From: Fluviicola chungangensis
Lineage (GTDB): Bacteria > Bacteroidota > Bacteroidia > Flavobacteriales_D > Crocinitomicaceae
Length of the DNA stretch: 64,000 nucleotides
Reading direction: 5' to 3'
Assembly: GCF_007558725.1 (NCBI RefSeq)
Contig: NZ_VLPL01000002.1
Location: 558,001 to 622,000, forward strand
The notes under the pieces were generated by a model, which saw nothing but the letters and a program-made list of their open reading frames with translations, made no database searches and was not told where the DNA came from. The number at the start of each line of letters is the position of its first letter. Position 1 is the stretch's first letter. This document shows, one piece after another, positions 23,439 to 32,633 of the stretch. A program made the position numbers and the translations under genes.

Positions 23439-26348
23439 ATGTCTAGAAAAGAAAAATTGCCTAAAAAGAAGAAAAGTTTCATTCGCAGACTTTTCAAATG
23501 GACAGGATTTACCCTGTTATTCTTATTGATCGCAATCATCCTGATCCCTATCATTTTCAAGGATGAGATTAAGGAAATGGTCTTGAAAGAAGTGAGTAAG
23601 TCCCTGAAGGCTGATGTAACTATCAAAGACTTTGATCTGACCTTTCTGTCCACGTTCCCCAATGTCACTATCCAATTGTATGACACGAAGGTAACAGGTA
23701 GAACGGAATTTAAGGGCGTAGAGTTGGCAAGTGTCAAAACTATTGAGGCACATGTAGGTTTATGGGATGTAATCGGTGGCGATGAGATCGAAATTGACGA
23801 GGTGCATATCTCGGATGCGAAGTTCGATGTGCGCGTGGACCCGGACGGAAAAGCGAACTACGATATCGTTATTCCAACAGAAGACCGGCCGGTTGAAGAC
23901 CAGGAGCCGTCCAAGTTCAAACTATCTTTGCAGGAATACTCGCTGAAAAATATTGAGATCGTTTACGACGACCAGGCTTCCGATATGTATGCCAATATCC
24001 AAAACCTGAATCATACGGGATCCGGTGATCTGACAGCTGATATCATAGATTTTGAAACCAGTACGCAGATGGATGAGCTGACCTTCGAAATGGAAGGCCT
24101 GAGCTATTTGTCGAAAGTAAAAACAGACGCAGACGTGAATTTATTGATGGAATTCAAGGAGGATGATTCCAAGTTCACTTTAAAAGAGAACAGTTTCAAA
24201 CTGAATCATTTCAATATGTCACTCGACGGGTTCTACCAAATGCTGAAAGATCACGACCAAATGGACCTGAAATTGAATACGAAAGAAATCAGCTTCAAAG
24301 ATTTATTGTCGCTGGTGCCGAGCTTCTACCAAAGCGGGTATGAGAGCATGGTGGCAAAGGGAGATCTGAAGATGAACGGGGAAGTCAAAGGCCGTTTGGA
24401 CGAGAAAAACCTTCCGGGCTGGGATTTCGGTCTGAATGTGAAAAAGGCGATGATCCAATACGCGGGACTGGGCTCTATCAGCAACATTACGGTGGATGCC
24501 GGCTCCAAATTTGCCGGAGGTTCGAACCTGGACAAAATGACACTGGATGTAACGAAATTCCACTCCGAGTTTGTTGGAAACCTGATTGACGCGAACCTGA
24601 AATTGAGAAATCCGATGACAGACCCGCTGATTGATTCCAAACTGAAAGCCAAGGTCAATCTGGCAACTATCGGTAAAGTCATGCCACTGGCAGAAGGAGA
24701 GTCTTACAAAGGGAAACTGAATGCCGATGTGGCATTGAACGGCCGCATGAGCTCCATTGAAAAAGAGCAGTATGAGAAATTCAATGCGAAGGGACTGATC
24801 GAGTTGTTCGACTTCCTGTACAAATCCAAGGATCTGAATGAAGATGTGAATGTGAAAGACCTGACTTTCCGTTTCAGTCCGCAAAACCTGTCATTGGAAA
24901 AAATGCATGCGAGTATGGGGAAATCCGATTTTGCCATGGATGGAACCATTGACAATTACCTGGGCTACCTGTTCGGAACAAAAAAAGAAGACCAGTTGCT
25001 GAAAGGAGCATTCAACTTCAACAGCAACAACCTGGATCTGGATCAGATCATGGGAGTTTCTTCAAGCAGCACTGCAGCTGCAGATCCGGCATCCGCAGAA
25101 CCTGCCCCGGTTGACCCGAATGCGGAACCCCTGTTAATTCCCGAGAACGTGGATTTCAACCTGAATACGAATGTTCAGAAACTGCACTACAATGGAATCG
25201 ACATCCATAACATGAAGGGAAATGTGAACGTAAAAGAAGAGGTGGCTTCCCTGAATGGGTTGACCATGAATACAATGGGTGGAACAGTTGGCCTTCACGG
25301 AAGCTATAGCTCCAAGGACCACAACAAGCCTGCAATTGATTTGGGTTACAAATTGAAAGAGATCGATATCCAGGAAATTACTTCCCACTTCTTAACGATC
25401 GGGAAATTGGCGCCGGTTGCCAAATATGCAAAAGGGAAATTCAGTTCCGACCTGAATATGAAGGGGGACCTGACAAAAGCCCTGGAACCGATATACAATT
25501 CCCTGAGCGGAGACGGAGATTTCTTTACGAATATGGTCACCGTAAGCGGGTTTGAACCTCTGAAGAAACTGGGAGATGCATTGAGCATGGATAAGATTTC
25601 CAACCAGACATTCAAAGATGTGAAGGCATTCTTCAGCTTTAAGGATGGAAAGATGAGCCTGAAAAAGCCGCTGAAGATCAAACTGAGCGGCATTGATACC
25701 GAAGTGACGGGATCTACTGCATTTACCCAGGAAATCGATTACAAAATGGTGATGCAGGTGCCGAAAACTATGATCCCGGGAGGAATTATCAAAGCGGCTG
25801 AGTCGGGAATCGCAAAAGTGAATGGTATTTCTCCGAAATTGAATATCGGATCTATTCCGGACATCATTCCGGTCAATGCATTGGTTGGCGGAACGGTGAC
25901 CAAGCCGGTGATCAAAACCGATTTCAAAGAAGCCTTATTGAAAGCAACCGGGAACCTGAAAGACAACCTGAAGGAGAAAGGAAAGGAGCTGGTCGATAAA
26001 GCGAAGGACTCTGTGAAAACCCTGGTAAAAGACAAGGTGGATGAGGTGAAAAAAGACCTGGTCGCAGAGAAGAACAAGATCCTGGCCGATGCGCAGAAAG
26101 AAGCGGACAAAGTGAAAGCGGAAGCGAAGAAAGCGGGTGACCAGATCCGTGCGGAAGCAGACAAGCAATGTACTGCGGCAATGGATGAAGCGGGAGGAAA
26201 CATTGTGAAAAAGAAACTCGCGGAAGGTACGTGTAAAGAGCTTAAAAAGAAAGCTGATAACAGCGCAAACAAATTGGACCAGGAAGCACAGACCAAGGCT
26301 GATAACATCATGAAAAAGGCCCAGGAAAAAGCGGATGCTTTGAAATAA
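23439..26348 (+). CDS. AsmA-family protein with long charged C-terminal helix
   Basis: A 969-residue protein with a basic N-terminus, one membrane helix at about 17-42 and the family-typical LKADVTIKDFDLTFLSTFPNVT segment just after it. The remaining beta-rich chain to about residue 830 matches AsmA/TamB-like proteins, which form periplasmic lipid-transport bridges. Residues about 835-969 are a nearly pure Lys/Ala/Glu helix (KDKVDEVKKDLVAEKNKIL, then DAQKEADKVKAEAKKAG), with Cys residues at QCTAA and GTCKEL. This tail is not part of the usual AsmA domain and could be a coiled coil that spans the periplasm or binds a partner. The gene stands alone and ends near a noncoding repeat. Confidence 0.85.
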   Translation: MSRKEKLPKKKKSFIRRLFKWTGFTLLFLLIAIILIPIIFKDEIKEMVLKEVSKSLKADVTIKDFDLTFLSTFPNVTIQLYDTKVTGRTEFKGVELASVKTIEAHVGLWDVIGGDEIEIDEVHISDAKFDVRVDPDGKANYDIVIPTEDRPVEDQEPSKFKLSLQEYSLKNIEIVYDDQASDMYANIQNLNHTGSGDLTADIIDFETSTQMDELTFEMEGLSYLSKVKTDADVNLLMEFKEDDSKFTLKENSFKLNHFNMSLDGFYQMLKDHDQMDLKLNTKEISFKDLLSLVPSFYQSGYESMVAKGDLKMNGEVKGRLDEKNLPGWDFGLNVKKAMIQYAGLGSISNITVDAGSKFAGGSNLDKMTLDVTKFHSEFVGNLIDANLKLRNPMTDPLIDSKLKAKVNLATIGKVMPLAEGESYKGKLNADVALNGRMSSIEKEQYEKFNAKGLIELFDFLYKSKDLNEDVNVKDLTFRFSPQNLSLEKMHASMGKSDFAMDGTIDNYLGYLFGTKKEDQLLKGAFNFNSNNLDLDQIMGVSSSSTAAADPASAEPAPVDPNAEPLLIPENVDFNLNTNVQKLHYNGIDIHNMKGNVNVKEEVASLNGLTMNTMGGTVGLHGSYSSKDHNKPAIDLGYKLKEIDIQEITSHFLTIGKLAPVAKYAKGKFSSDLNMKGDLTKALEPIYNSLSGDGDFFTNMVTVSGFEPLKKLGDALSMDKISNQTFKDVKAFFSFKDGKMSLKKPLKIKLSGIDTEVTGSTAFTQEIDYKMVMQVPKTMIPGGIIKAAESGIAKVNGISPKLNIGSIPDIIPVNALVGGTVTKPVIKTDFKEALLKATGNLKDNLKEKGKELVDKAKDSVKTLVKDKVDEVKKDLVAEKNKILADAQKEADKVKAEAKKAGDQIRAEADKQCTAAMDEAGGNIVKKKLAEGTCKELKKKADNSANKLDQEAQTKADNIMKKAQEKADALK

Positions 26349-26389
26349 TAATAAGTAGTGTCCCAGAATATAGGTGATAAACAATTTTT

Positions 26390-26478
26390 CACGCAGATGT
26401 CGCGGATTACGCAGATAATATATAATCAAAATCTGCGCTCCGACCATGTCGGAGTCCATATAATCTGCGTGCTCTAAA
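26390..26478. repeat. Dispersed extragenic repeat, copy B (palindromic)
   Basis: Outer arms CACGCAGAT and ATCTGCGTG enclose further CGCAGAT/ATCTGCG modules and a perfect hairpin CTCCGAC-CAT-GTCGGAG (about 26436-26452). The same CGCAGAT words occur in copies A (15.5 kb) and C (60.3 kb). No coding potential. Confidence 0.65.
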
Positions 26479-26527
26479 AAAATCACCTAAACTTTAGGAC
26501 AATGCATAATAATAATATTAAATTCAA

Positions 26528-26565
26528 AAATAGTATGGGCGCGATTAATCGCGCCCATACTATTT
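26528..26565. terminator. 38-bp perfect palindrome, probable bidirectional terminator
   Basis: Each arm is 19 bases (left arm AAATAGTATGGGCGCGATT) and there is no unpaired loop in the DNA. The GC-rich core flanked by A and T runs on either side suits a terminator working in both directions. It lies between the convergent AsmA and DUF4956 genes. The core GATTAATCGCGCCC also occurs near 60840 in repeat copy C, so it belongs to the dispersed repeat family. Confidence 0.6.
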
Positions 26566-26580
26566 AAAATGGTTTCGTAA

Positions 26581-27246
26581 TTACTCCGAATCAATTGGTC
26601 CGGATCCGGTACCGAATGATTGAATGTCTCCATCGTAGAAGATCATCAATTGCGCCACATCGCGTAAGAAATCAATTTTACCGATTTCAATGCGGTTAAT
26701 CTTTAAACCGGTTCTTTGCTGAACGTCCGCCATCATTTCGTGGTATTTTTCCGGTTGGATCAGATCAATGCGATCATATAATATGATCTTCCGGGTTTCG
26801 TGTTTTAAGAGCCACAAGTATTCCAAACCGGCTGTTAATAAAATCAGGCAGCCATTCATCAAAGCCATTTCGGACATGGAGATTTTATTGGAGGCCAAGG
26901 CATTGATCACCGAGAGCCCGATTACCAGGAACAGGTAAGTCATTTCCTTGATCTCAATTCCTTCCGTGCGGTACCTCAGGATTCCGAAGATGGCAAAAAG
27001 TCCGAGTCCCATTCCGGTGTCGATATCGAGTTTTTTCAATCCGAAACACAGGAAGAAAGTAATCATCCCGATCAAAAAATAGGTGAACAGGTAGTCTTTT
27101 CGGCGTGCCTTGGTGTAATACATGAACCTGATCAGGATGAGCAGAACCACCAAATTGACGGTCATTCTGAATAGAAGCGCATACAGGTCTTCATTGAAAA
27201 AGGAAATGCCGAATAGTTTATAGTCCGGCTGATGGGAGAGCAACAT
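26581..27246 (-). CDS. DUF4956 membrane protein
   Basis: A 221-residue protein with four hydrophobic helices in the first 130 residues (LLFRMTVNLVVLLILIRFMYY, YLFTYFLIGMITFFLCFGL, and two more). The conserved GLGLFAIFGILRYRTEGIEIKEMTYLF segment is the signature of DUF4956. The cytoplasmic C-terminal part is soluble (IILYDRIDLI, then RTGLKINRIEIGKIDFLRD). It overlaps the end of the VTC-domain gene by 29 bases, and this pair is a recurring arrangement in bacteria. DUF4956 probably provides the membrane part of a polyphosphate-related system; this is family knowledge plus inference. Confidence 0.85.
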   Translation of the reverse strand: MLLSHQPDYKLFGISFFNEDLYALLFRMTVNLVVLLILIRFMYYTKARRKDYLFTYFLIGMITFFLCFGLKKLDIDTGMGLGLFAIFGILRYRTEGIEIKEMTYLFLVIGLSVINALASNKISMSEMALMNGCLILLTAGLEYLWLLKHETRKIILYDRIDLIQPEKYHEMMADVQQRTGLKINRIEIGKIDFLRDVAQLMIFYDGDIQSFGTGSGPIDSE

Positions 27247-28018
27247 GTGATGAATTGTTTATTAGTTTTTGTATCAGTAGCTTTTTTGCTTTGAACCTGT
27301 TTGCCTTTAACCGGTCTTCTTCGTAGAGGTCAATCATGCCGAAGCAAAATTTAGATATGCGAAAGGGTCGGATCAATTCGCGTTTCATTAATTGATAGAA
27401 AGGAGAAGTCCGATCAAGTTTGGGTTGTTTTAATTCTGCGATAACAACATCCGAAAGTGTCTGATTCTTGCATTCGGGTGCCTCGAGTGTGCCATTCACA
27501 ATGTCAAAATCAATGGTTAAACGCTCTTCGGCCAGTTTATTCACCAGGGTGATCCGTCGATAACTGTTAACCATGACGGGTTTCAAATCCATCTTCCTTC
27601 GCAGCCTGTCCATTAAGAACGAACGGTGGTGTTCTGAGAAATCAGAAGTGAAACCATCAATATTGATGCGGTTCTTGTCCGTTCTTCCTTTGATTTTTTC
27701 TTTGACTTCCAGATAGGATTTGTTGCTGTCCAGGTATGTACGGATGCGCACTTTGAAGCGATTGGGAATGGATTTGTGATGATCCTGGAAAAAGGAATAG
27801 CTGGAATTGTCGAAATACTGGCTGGTATAATCAAAGATTACTTTTCCGTCTATATTCAAAACATCGTAATAAGGACGCATTTCATCCAGGAAAGCCTCCA
27901 GTTTACTGATCGGGAAAGCAAACTTTTCGTCCACACGGTTCATTAAGGGAGCACGAGACAATTCTTCCAATGAAATGCCATGGTAAGTATGTAATAAATC
28001 AGTTAATTTTCCCTTCAT
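27218..28018 (-). CDS. VTC-domain polyphosphate polymerase-like protein
   Basis: A 266-residue soluble protein of the VTC/CYTH tunnel fold. Basic residues for phosphate binding are visible in RVDEKFAFP, RFKVRIRTYLDSNKSYLEVKEK, KNRINIDG and YRRITLVN, and acidic metal ligands in LTIDFD and VIAELKQPK. In yeast VTC4 this domain makes polyphosphate from ATP. Gene coupling with the DUF4956 membrane protein supports a membrane-associated system. Length fits bacterial single-domain homologues. A TATATTTG box lies eight bases upstream of the start. Confidence 0.85.
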   Translation of the reverse strand: MKGKLTDLLHTYHGISLEELSRAPLMNRVDEKFAFPISKLEAFLDEMRPYYDVLNIDGKVIFDYTSQYFDNSSYSFFQDHHKSIPNRFKVRIRTYLDSNKSYLEVKEKIKGRTDKNRINIDGFTSDFSEHHRSFLMDRLRRKMDLKPVMVNSYRRITLVNKLAEERLTIDFDIVNGTLEAPECKNQTLSDVVIAELKQPKLDRTSPFYQLMKRELIRPFRISKFCFGMIDLYEEDRLKANRFKAKKLLIQKLINNSSHVALPSAGL

Positions 28019-28026
28019 GCTAATTT

Positions 28027-28034
28027 CAAATATA
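28027..28034 (-). promoter_or_regulatory. Candidate -7 element TATATTTG before the VTC gene
   Basis: TATATTTG on the minus strand matches TAnnTTTG and ends eight bases before the ATG. No convincing -33 box was found. Confidence 0.4.
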
Positions 28035-28164
28035 GTTAATATTACATATGACGTGATTTTCCGCCAAAAGTTTATTCAATTTACTTCAATAGTTCAATAT
28101 AGATTTCCTTAAAACACCTTTGAACTTTAGTTTAACCCCTTTCCAATTTTTAAACTCTTTACAC

Positions 28165-28172
28165 TACTTTTG
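28165..28172 (+). promoter_or_regulatory. Candidate -7 element TACTTTTG before purT
   Basis: TACTTTTG ends four bases before the ATG at 28177, the same spacing as at two other genes in the window. It supports the chosen start and suggests a very short or absent leader. Confidence 0.4.
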
Positions 28173-28176
28173 TGTC

Positions 28177-29343
28177 ATGCAAAAGAAAATTTTACTCCTG
28201 GGTTCGGGTGAACTTGGAAAGGAACTGGTAATAGCCTTACAACGTTTGGGTCAGACAGTTATTGCTGTTGACAGTTATGAAAATGCTCCGGCCATGCAGG
28301 TTGCAGATTCGTTTGAAGTCATCAATATGCTGGATGCGGTTTCACTGGATGCCATTGTTGCAAAACACCGTCCTGACTTGATCGTTCCGGAAATCGAAGC
28401 AATCCGTACGGAGCGTTTCTACGAATACGAGAAAATGGGAATCCAGGTCATTCCTTCTGCAAAAGCAGCTAATTTCACTATGAATCGCAAGGCAATCCGT
28501 GACCTGGCGGCTAAGGATCTGGGAGTAAAAACAGCTAATTACCTGTACGCAAAAACAGGAGCGGAATTTGAACAGGCAGTCCTGAAAATTGGTATTCCAT
28601 GTGTGGTAAAACCGCTGATGTCGAGCTCCGGAAAAGGCCAGTCCGTAATCCGTTCGAAAGAAGAGATTTCCAACGCATGGACTTATGCTATTGAAGGTTC
28701 ACGTGGTGATTTAAAAGAAGTAATCGTAGAAGAATTCATTCCGTTCGATTACGAGATTACACTTTTAACCGTAACACAGCATAACGGTCAGACCTTGTTT
28801 TGCGCTCCAATTGGTCACCGGCAGGAACGCGGAGATTACCAGGAAAGCTGGCAGCCTATGCCGATGAATGAGGAACATTTGAAGGAAGCCCAGGAAATGG
28901 CAGCTAAAGTGACGAAAGCACTTGGTGGGTCAGGTTTGTGGGGAGTAGAATTCTTTATCACAAAAGATGGGGCTTATTTCTCCGAATTATCGCCACGTCC
29001 GCACGATACGGGTATGGTAACACTTGCCGGGACACAAAATTTCAGTGAATTTGAATTACATGCACGGGCCATTCTCGGATTACCGATCCCTTCTATCGTT
29101 TCTTTAAAGAACGGTGCAAGTGCTGTTGTTTTGGCCGATAAAGAATCCAATCATGCACCTACTTTTTCCGGTTTGGAAGAGGTATTGCAGGAGGAAGGTT
29201 CGGATGTACGGATTTTCGGAAAGCCTACTACGCGACCGTACAGAAGAATGGCTGTTGTATTGTATTCGGGTGATCAGGAAGTGGATCTGGTTACTGATAA
29301 AGCGAAAGAATTGGCGAAGAAGATCACGATTAATTATCGCTGA
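28177..29343 (+). CDS. purT: Formate-dependent phosphoribosylglycinamide formyltransferase
   Basis: A 388-residue cytoplasmic ATP-grasp enzyme of purine synthesis. It converts GAR, formate and ATP to formyl-GAR. The ATG at 28177 gives [17 protein letters not shown], the conserved N-terminal substrate-binding loop; an in-frame ATG 57 bases upstream would precede the promoter-like box. [15 protein letters not shown] (about 147-161) is the ATP-binding loop. [14 protein letters not shown] and the metal-binding [23 protein letters not shown] follow in the expected order. Length matches E. coli PurT (392). The next gene starts one base after its stop. Confidence 0.95.
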   Translation: MQKKILLLGSGELGKELVIALQRLGQTVIAVDSYENAPAMQVADSFEVINMLDAVSLDAIVAKHRPDLIVPEIEAIRTERFYEYEKMGIQVIPSAKAANFTMNRKAIRDLAAKDLGVKTANYLYAKTGAEFEQAVLKIGIPCVVKPLMSSSGKGQSVIRSKEEISNAWTYAIEGSRGDLKEVIVEEFIPFDYEITLLTVTQHNGQTLFCAPIGHRQERGDYQESWQPMPMNEEHLKEAQEMAAKVTKALGGSGLWGVEFFITKDGAYFSELSPRPHDTGMVTLAGTQNFSEFELHARAILGLPIPSIVSLKNGASAVVLADKESNHAPTFSGLEEVLQEEGSDVRIFGKPTTRPYRRMAVVLYSGDQEVDLVTDKAKELAKKITINYR

Positions 29344-29344
29344 T

Positions 29345-30511
29345 TTGAAACGTGTACTAATTATTGGCGGCGGACCTGCGGGTCTAATGGCTGCAACCCA
29401 ATTGCTGAAAAGCGATTGTGAAATTCTTTTGCTGGACCACAAAGCAAGCGTGGGACGCAAATTCCTGGTGGCCGGTGATGGCGGATTTAATTTAACACAT
29501 TCGGAAACTCCGAGTGAATTCCGTGACAAATACGATTCCGAATGGATCAGGCAAACAATCAGGCAGTTTTCGAACAAGGACTGGATCAAATTCCTCAAAC
29601 AGATTGGTGTTGAGACCAAAATCGGGTCATCGGGCAAAATTTTTCCGGCGGATGACATCAAACCGATCCAGGTCCTGAATGCCTGGAAATCGTTCCTGGA
29701 ACCGAAGGTGCAGTTTTTACTGAATACCCGGTTTGTGAACTTCGATCACAAACAAGCAGTGATTGAGCGAGAGGGAAAATCCGAAAAAATGGATTTTGAC
29801 TACCTGGTTTTGGCTCTTGGCGGTAAATCCTGGCCGGTTACGGGTTCGGATGGGGCATGGACAGCTGTTTTCGAACAGAAAATGATTGAATTAACTCCGT
29901 TCCAGGCGAGTAACTCCGGTTTGGTGTTGTATGAAAACTGGTTGGGGGACCTGGAAGGGAAGATCCTGAAAAATATCCGGGTTACCTGCGGGAACCAGAG
30001 TTGCTCCGGCGATTTGGTCTGCACAAGTTACGGTCTGGAAGGGAAACCGGTCTATGCGGTCAACGGAGCTTTGCGGAAAATGGAAAAACCGGTATTTAAA
30101 GTCGACCTCAAACCTCAAATGAGCCTTGAGAAAGTCTTCGAAGTGCTGAAAAAGGCCAAGAATCCGTCGCAAGGACTGAAAGAATTGAAATTGGGAGAAG
30201 TAGCCATTTTCTGGATCCGGAATTTTGTTTCCAAGGAGCGTTTCTTAAACCCGAAAGAATTGGCGAAAGCAATCAAGGAATTTCCGATTGGCATTCGCGG
30301 TTTCCGTCCGATCGAAGAAGTGATTTCCTGTGCCGGCGGAGTTTCGGTCTCCGAAATTTCAGCGTCCGGAGAATTGAACCGCTTTCCGAACGTATTTGTG
30401 GCAGGTGAAATGATCGATTGGGATGCGCCTACCGGTGGCTACCTGATACAGGGATGTGTTTCGAGTGGATACGTTTCTGGCAAAGCCATAAAATTATCAA
30501 TTATGAATTAG
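29345..30511 (+). CDS. NAD(P)/FAD-dependent oxidoreductase (YhiN/HI0933-like)
   Basis: A 388-residue flavoprotein. The best start is the TTG at 29345, right after the purT stop, which gives LKRVLIIGGGPAGLMAATQL, a complete FAD-binding GxGxxG motif; no ATG lies before it that does not overlap purT. GRKFLVAGDGGFNLTHSE and FPADDIKPIQVLNAW follow. YLVLALGGKSWPVTGSDG marks the second glycine-rich region, and FVAGEMIDWDAPTGGYLIQ is the family C-terminus. Substrate is unknown; some homologues are linked to RNA modification. It is probably co-transcribed with purT, with no evident functional link. Confidence 0.87.
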   Translation: MKRVLIIGGGPAGLMAATQLLKSDCEILLLDHKASVGRKFLVAGDGGFNLTHSETPSEFRDKYDSEWIRQTIRQFSNKDWIKFLKQIGVETKIGSSGKIFPADDIKPIQVLNAWKSFLEPKVQFLLNTRFVNFDHKQAVIEREGKSEKMDFDYLVLALGGKSWPVTGSDGAWTAVFEQKMIELTPFQASNSGLVLYENWLGDLEGKILKNIRVTCGNQSCSGDLVCTSYGLEGKPVYAVNGALRKMEKPVFKVDLKPQMSLEKVFEVLKKAKNPSQGLKELKLGEVAIFWIRNFVSKERFLNPKELAKAIKEFPIGIRGFRPIEEVISCAGGVSVSEISASGELNRFPNVFVAGEMIDWDAPTGGYLIQGCVSSGYVSGKAIKLSIMN

Positions 30512-30513
30512 AT

Positions 30514-30542
30514 AATTATCAAGAAGAACAAGCTTGATAATT
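30514..30542. terminator. AT-rich hairpin between convergent genes
   Basis: Arms AATTATCAAG (30514-30523) and CTTGATAATT (30533-30542) form a perfect 10-bp stem just after the flavoprotein stop. It is AT-rich and lacks a clear T-run, so termination is only plausible. Confidence 0.4.
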
Positions 30543-30562
30543 GATCAGTCAAAAATTGATAA

Positions 30563-30943
30563 TTACTGGTCGATCCGCGGCAAATTAATTTTCTCTTTTA
30601 CGATAAATCCGGTGGGGAATTGCGAAGCAGTGGCTGCTTTTACTTTTTCAGCTTCCAATTGTGTCCGGAAATCACCAACCTTCAGGAAGTAATGTGGAGC
30701 AACAAATTCGACGTAGGTATCGACCTTTGGAAATTGCGCTGAGAAACGTGAGCGTGCATCATCGATAAACGATCTATTCGAATCGAATGCCAGTTGTAAG
30801 CGGTATCCGTTGATTTCCTGCATTGCTCCCTGCCCTTGGGCGTTTACCAATTCGTCAATTCTACTGTCTTTTACAATCGTAACCTGTGCATTTCCGGAAT
30901 ACGAAAAAATGCATAACGCAGAGATCAAAATCACCTTTTTCAT
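30563..30943 (-). CDS. Exported SPOR-domain protein
   Basis: A 126-residue protein from the ATG at 30943, chosen for its signal peptide MKKVILISALCIFSYSGNAQ; the frame is open 17 codons earlier. A short linker (VTIVKDSRIDELVNAQG) precedes a SPOR-like domain from about residue 50: GYRLQLAFDSNRSFIDDARS, PHYFLKVGDFRTQLEAEKV, then a C-terminal GFIVKEKI strand. SPOR domains bind denuded glycan strands of peptidoglycan, often at division sites. On the minus strand TAACTTTG lies 15 bases before the start and may be its -7 box. Confidence 0.85.
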   Translation of the reverse strand: MKKVILISALCIFSYSGNAQVTIVKDSRIDELVNAQGQGAMQEINGYRLQLAFDSNRSFIDDARSRFSAQFPKVDTYVEFVAPHYFLKVGDFRTQLEAEKVKAATASQFPTGFIVKEKINLPRIDQ

Positions 30944-31188
30944 ACAAATAGCTTTTGACAAAGTTAATTGATTTTTTGCATGTGCCTTATTCAATCGGTA
31001 TTTGCTGAATTCATTGAAAAAAATCGTGCCAAAAAACGGAGGCTAAAGTGTCCGAAACAGATGTAAGTTGTAGCAAATTAGGGGATTGTTAAGAAATGTG
31101 AAAGAAGGGAGTTATTTAGAATCATTTTAAATTAAAAAATCGGGTGCAGAAATTGTCATAAAACTGTCACAGAAACCCCTTATTCTTC
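30944..31188. other. Divergent intergenic region before the respiratory operon
   Basis: About 245 AT-rich bases with no gene. A TAACTTTG box for the SPOR gene lies close to 30943. The repeated words TTGTCATAAAACTGTCAC near 31153-31170 precede the act promoter candidate and could be a regulator site. I see nothing else. Confidence 0.4.
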
Positions 31189-31196
31189 TAAATTTG
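31189..31196 (+). promoter_or_regulatory. Candidate -7 element TAAATTTG of the act-cox operon
   Basis: TAAATTTG matches TAnnTTTG and lies about 70 bases before the actA ATG, giving a normal leader. No good -33 TTTG is seen at the expected distance; CTGTCA is present there instead. Confidence 0.4.
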
Positions 31197-31265
31197 CCAT
31201 CGTTAATTGCTGTATTAACATGGCATTGACAACTTATTGTAGAAACAAAAATATCTAATAATCAG

Positions 31266-32606
31266 ATGTTTAGAAGTATAAAACAATGGTGTATCGGTGC
31301 GCTTTCGACAGTTTTTGTTGTTGGTGCATTTGATAGTTTCGCTGCGACTCCGGATGGTGGAGCGCTTTTCAAGGCAAAGTGTGCTACTTGTCACTCTCCG
31401 CACAAAGATGGTACCGGACCAAAATTATTCCACGTTCGTGAGAAATGGGCGGCTGAAGGAGCAAAGGAAGGATCGATTTACCAATGGGTAGCGAACTGGA
31501 ATGCGGCTGCGGCGGCTGATCCGTATGCGAAAAAGATCTCGGGTTTGAAGTCGACGGCAATGAATACATTCCCGGATCTGGCTGGAAAAACCGAAGAAAT
31601 CGACGCAATCTTTAATTGGGTGGATGAGCAGCCTGATCCATCCGCTGGTCCGGCTAATGGTCAAAGTGTTGCTGCGGGTGCTGCTGCCGAAGAAGTGGAA
31701 GAAGACAGTCTTTCCTGGGTCTGGATACTGATGGGAGTTGTGTTCGTTGTAATCATTATGGCTGTTGGTGGTGTTCGCCGTCAATTGAGAAATGCAACGA
31801 GAGAGCACGATGGACAGTCTGTTGACGATGATCTTTCATTCGGACAGGAGTTCAAGGCATGGGCTTGGAAATACAAGAGTTATGTAGGTCTTGGAGGATT
31901 GGTGATCACGTTCTCTTTAATTGTATCCTTATTTCTTTCGTTGTATTCAATCGGGGTGTTGGAAGATTACCAACCGTCTCAGCCGATCGAATTCCCGCAT
32001 GACATTCACGCCGGTAAGAACGGAATTGATTGTAAGTATTGTCACAATTCGGCAATCGATGGAAAAACTGCAGGGATTCCAACGGTAAACGTATGTATGA
32101 ACTGTCACAAGCAGATCAACGGAAATACTCCTGAACAACAAGAGAAAATCGCTAAGATTTACGCTGCTGCAGGTTATGATCCTGCAACTCAGAAGTACTC
32201 CGGGAAAACAAAAGAGATTATCTGGAACAAAGTTCATGTTTTACCTGATCACGTTTATTTCAATCACAAACAGCACGTAGTTGCAGGTCAGGTGGATTGT
32301 AAGCAGTGTCACGGTGATATGACCAAAATGAATGAAACTGCGAAAGTTCAACCGGTTTCCGAATTGAACAAAGTAGAAGGAAACGTTCCGTTGACAAAAG
32401 CAACGTTGACAATGGGATGGTGTATCGAATGTCACGCTGAGAAAGAAATTTCTTCCGGGTCATTGGATTCAAAAGGAAGCAACTATTACAATGAAATGCA
32501 TAACCGTTTGTTAAAAGACAGAAAATTATACAACAAGTTCCTTGAGGACAAGAAAATAACGGTTAAAGAATTAGGTGGTTGGGAATGTGCTAAATGTCAC
32601 TATTAA
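31266..32606 (+). CDS. actA: Alternative complex III subunit A, multiheme cytochrome c
   Basis: A 446-residue protein with signal sequence MFRSIKQWCIGALSTVFVVG. Six CxxCH haem sites are visible: CATCH at 39-43 in an N-terminal monohaem cytochrome c domain, then CKYCH, CMNCH, CKQCH, CIECH and CAKCH in the C-terminal pentahaem region. Two membrane helices (about 155-175 and 205-228) separate the two parts. In ACIII the pentahaem ActA carries electrons from quinol oxidation towards the oxidase; the N-terminal monohaem domain is an addition to the pentahaem core. It heads a tight plus-strand operon, 27 bases before actB. Confidence 0.92.
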   Translation: MFRSIKQWCIGALSTVFVVGAFDSFAATPDGGALFKAKCATCHSPHKDGTGPKLFHVREKWAAEGAKEGSIYQWVANWNAAAAADPYAKKISGLKSTAMNTFPDLAGKTEEIDAIFNWVDEQPDPSAGPANGQSVAAGAAAEEVEEDSLSWVWILMGVVFVVIIMAVGGVRRQLRNATREHDGQSVDDDLSFGQEFKAWAWKYKSYVGLGGLVITFSLIVSLFLSLYSIGVLEDYQPSQPIEFPHDIHAGKNGIDCKYCHNSAIDGKTAGIPTVNVCMNCHKQINGNTPEQQEKIAKIYAAAGYDPATQKYSGKTKEIIWNKVHVLPDHVYFNHKQHVVAGQVDCKQCHGDMTKMNETAKVQPVSELNKVEGNVPLTKATLTMGWCIECHAEKEISSGSLDSKGSNYYNEMHNRLLKDRKLYNKFLEDKKITVKELGGWECAKCHY

Positions 32607-32633
32607 TCAATCTCGAACAGTAGAACAAAGATT

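Noticed and set aside
30514-30561. Repeated ATCAATTATGAATTA-type words considered as a CRISPR or mobile element
   Set aside because: There are no regularly spaced repeats or spacers; it is low-complexity AT-rich convergent-gene spacer DNA with one hairpin.
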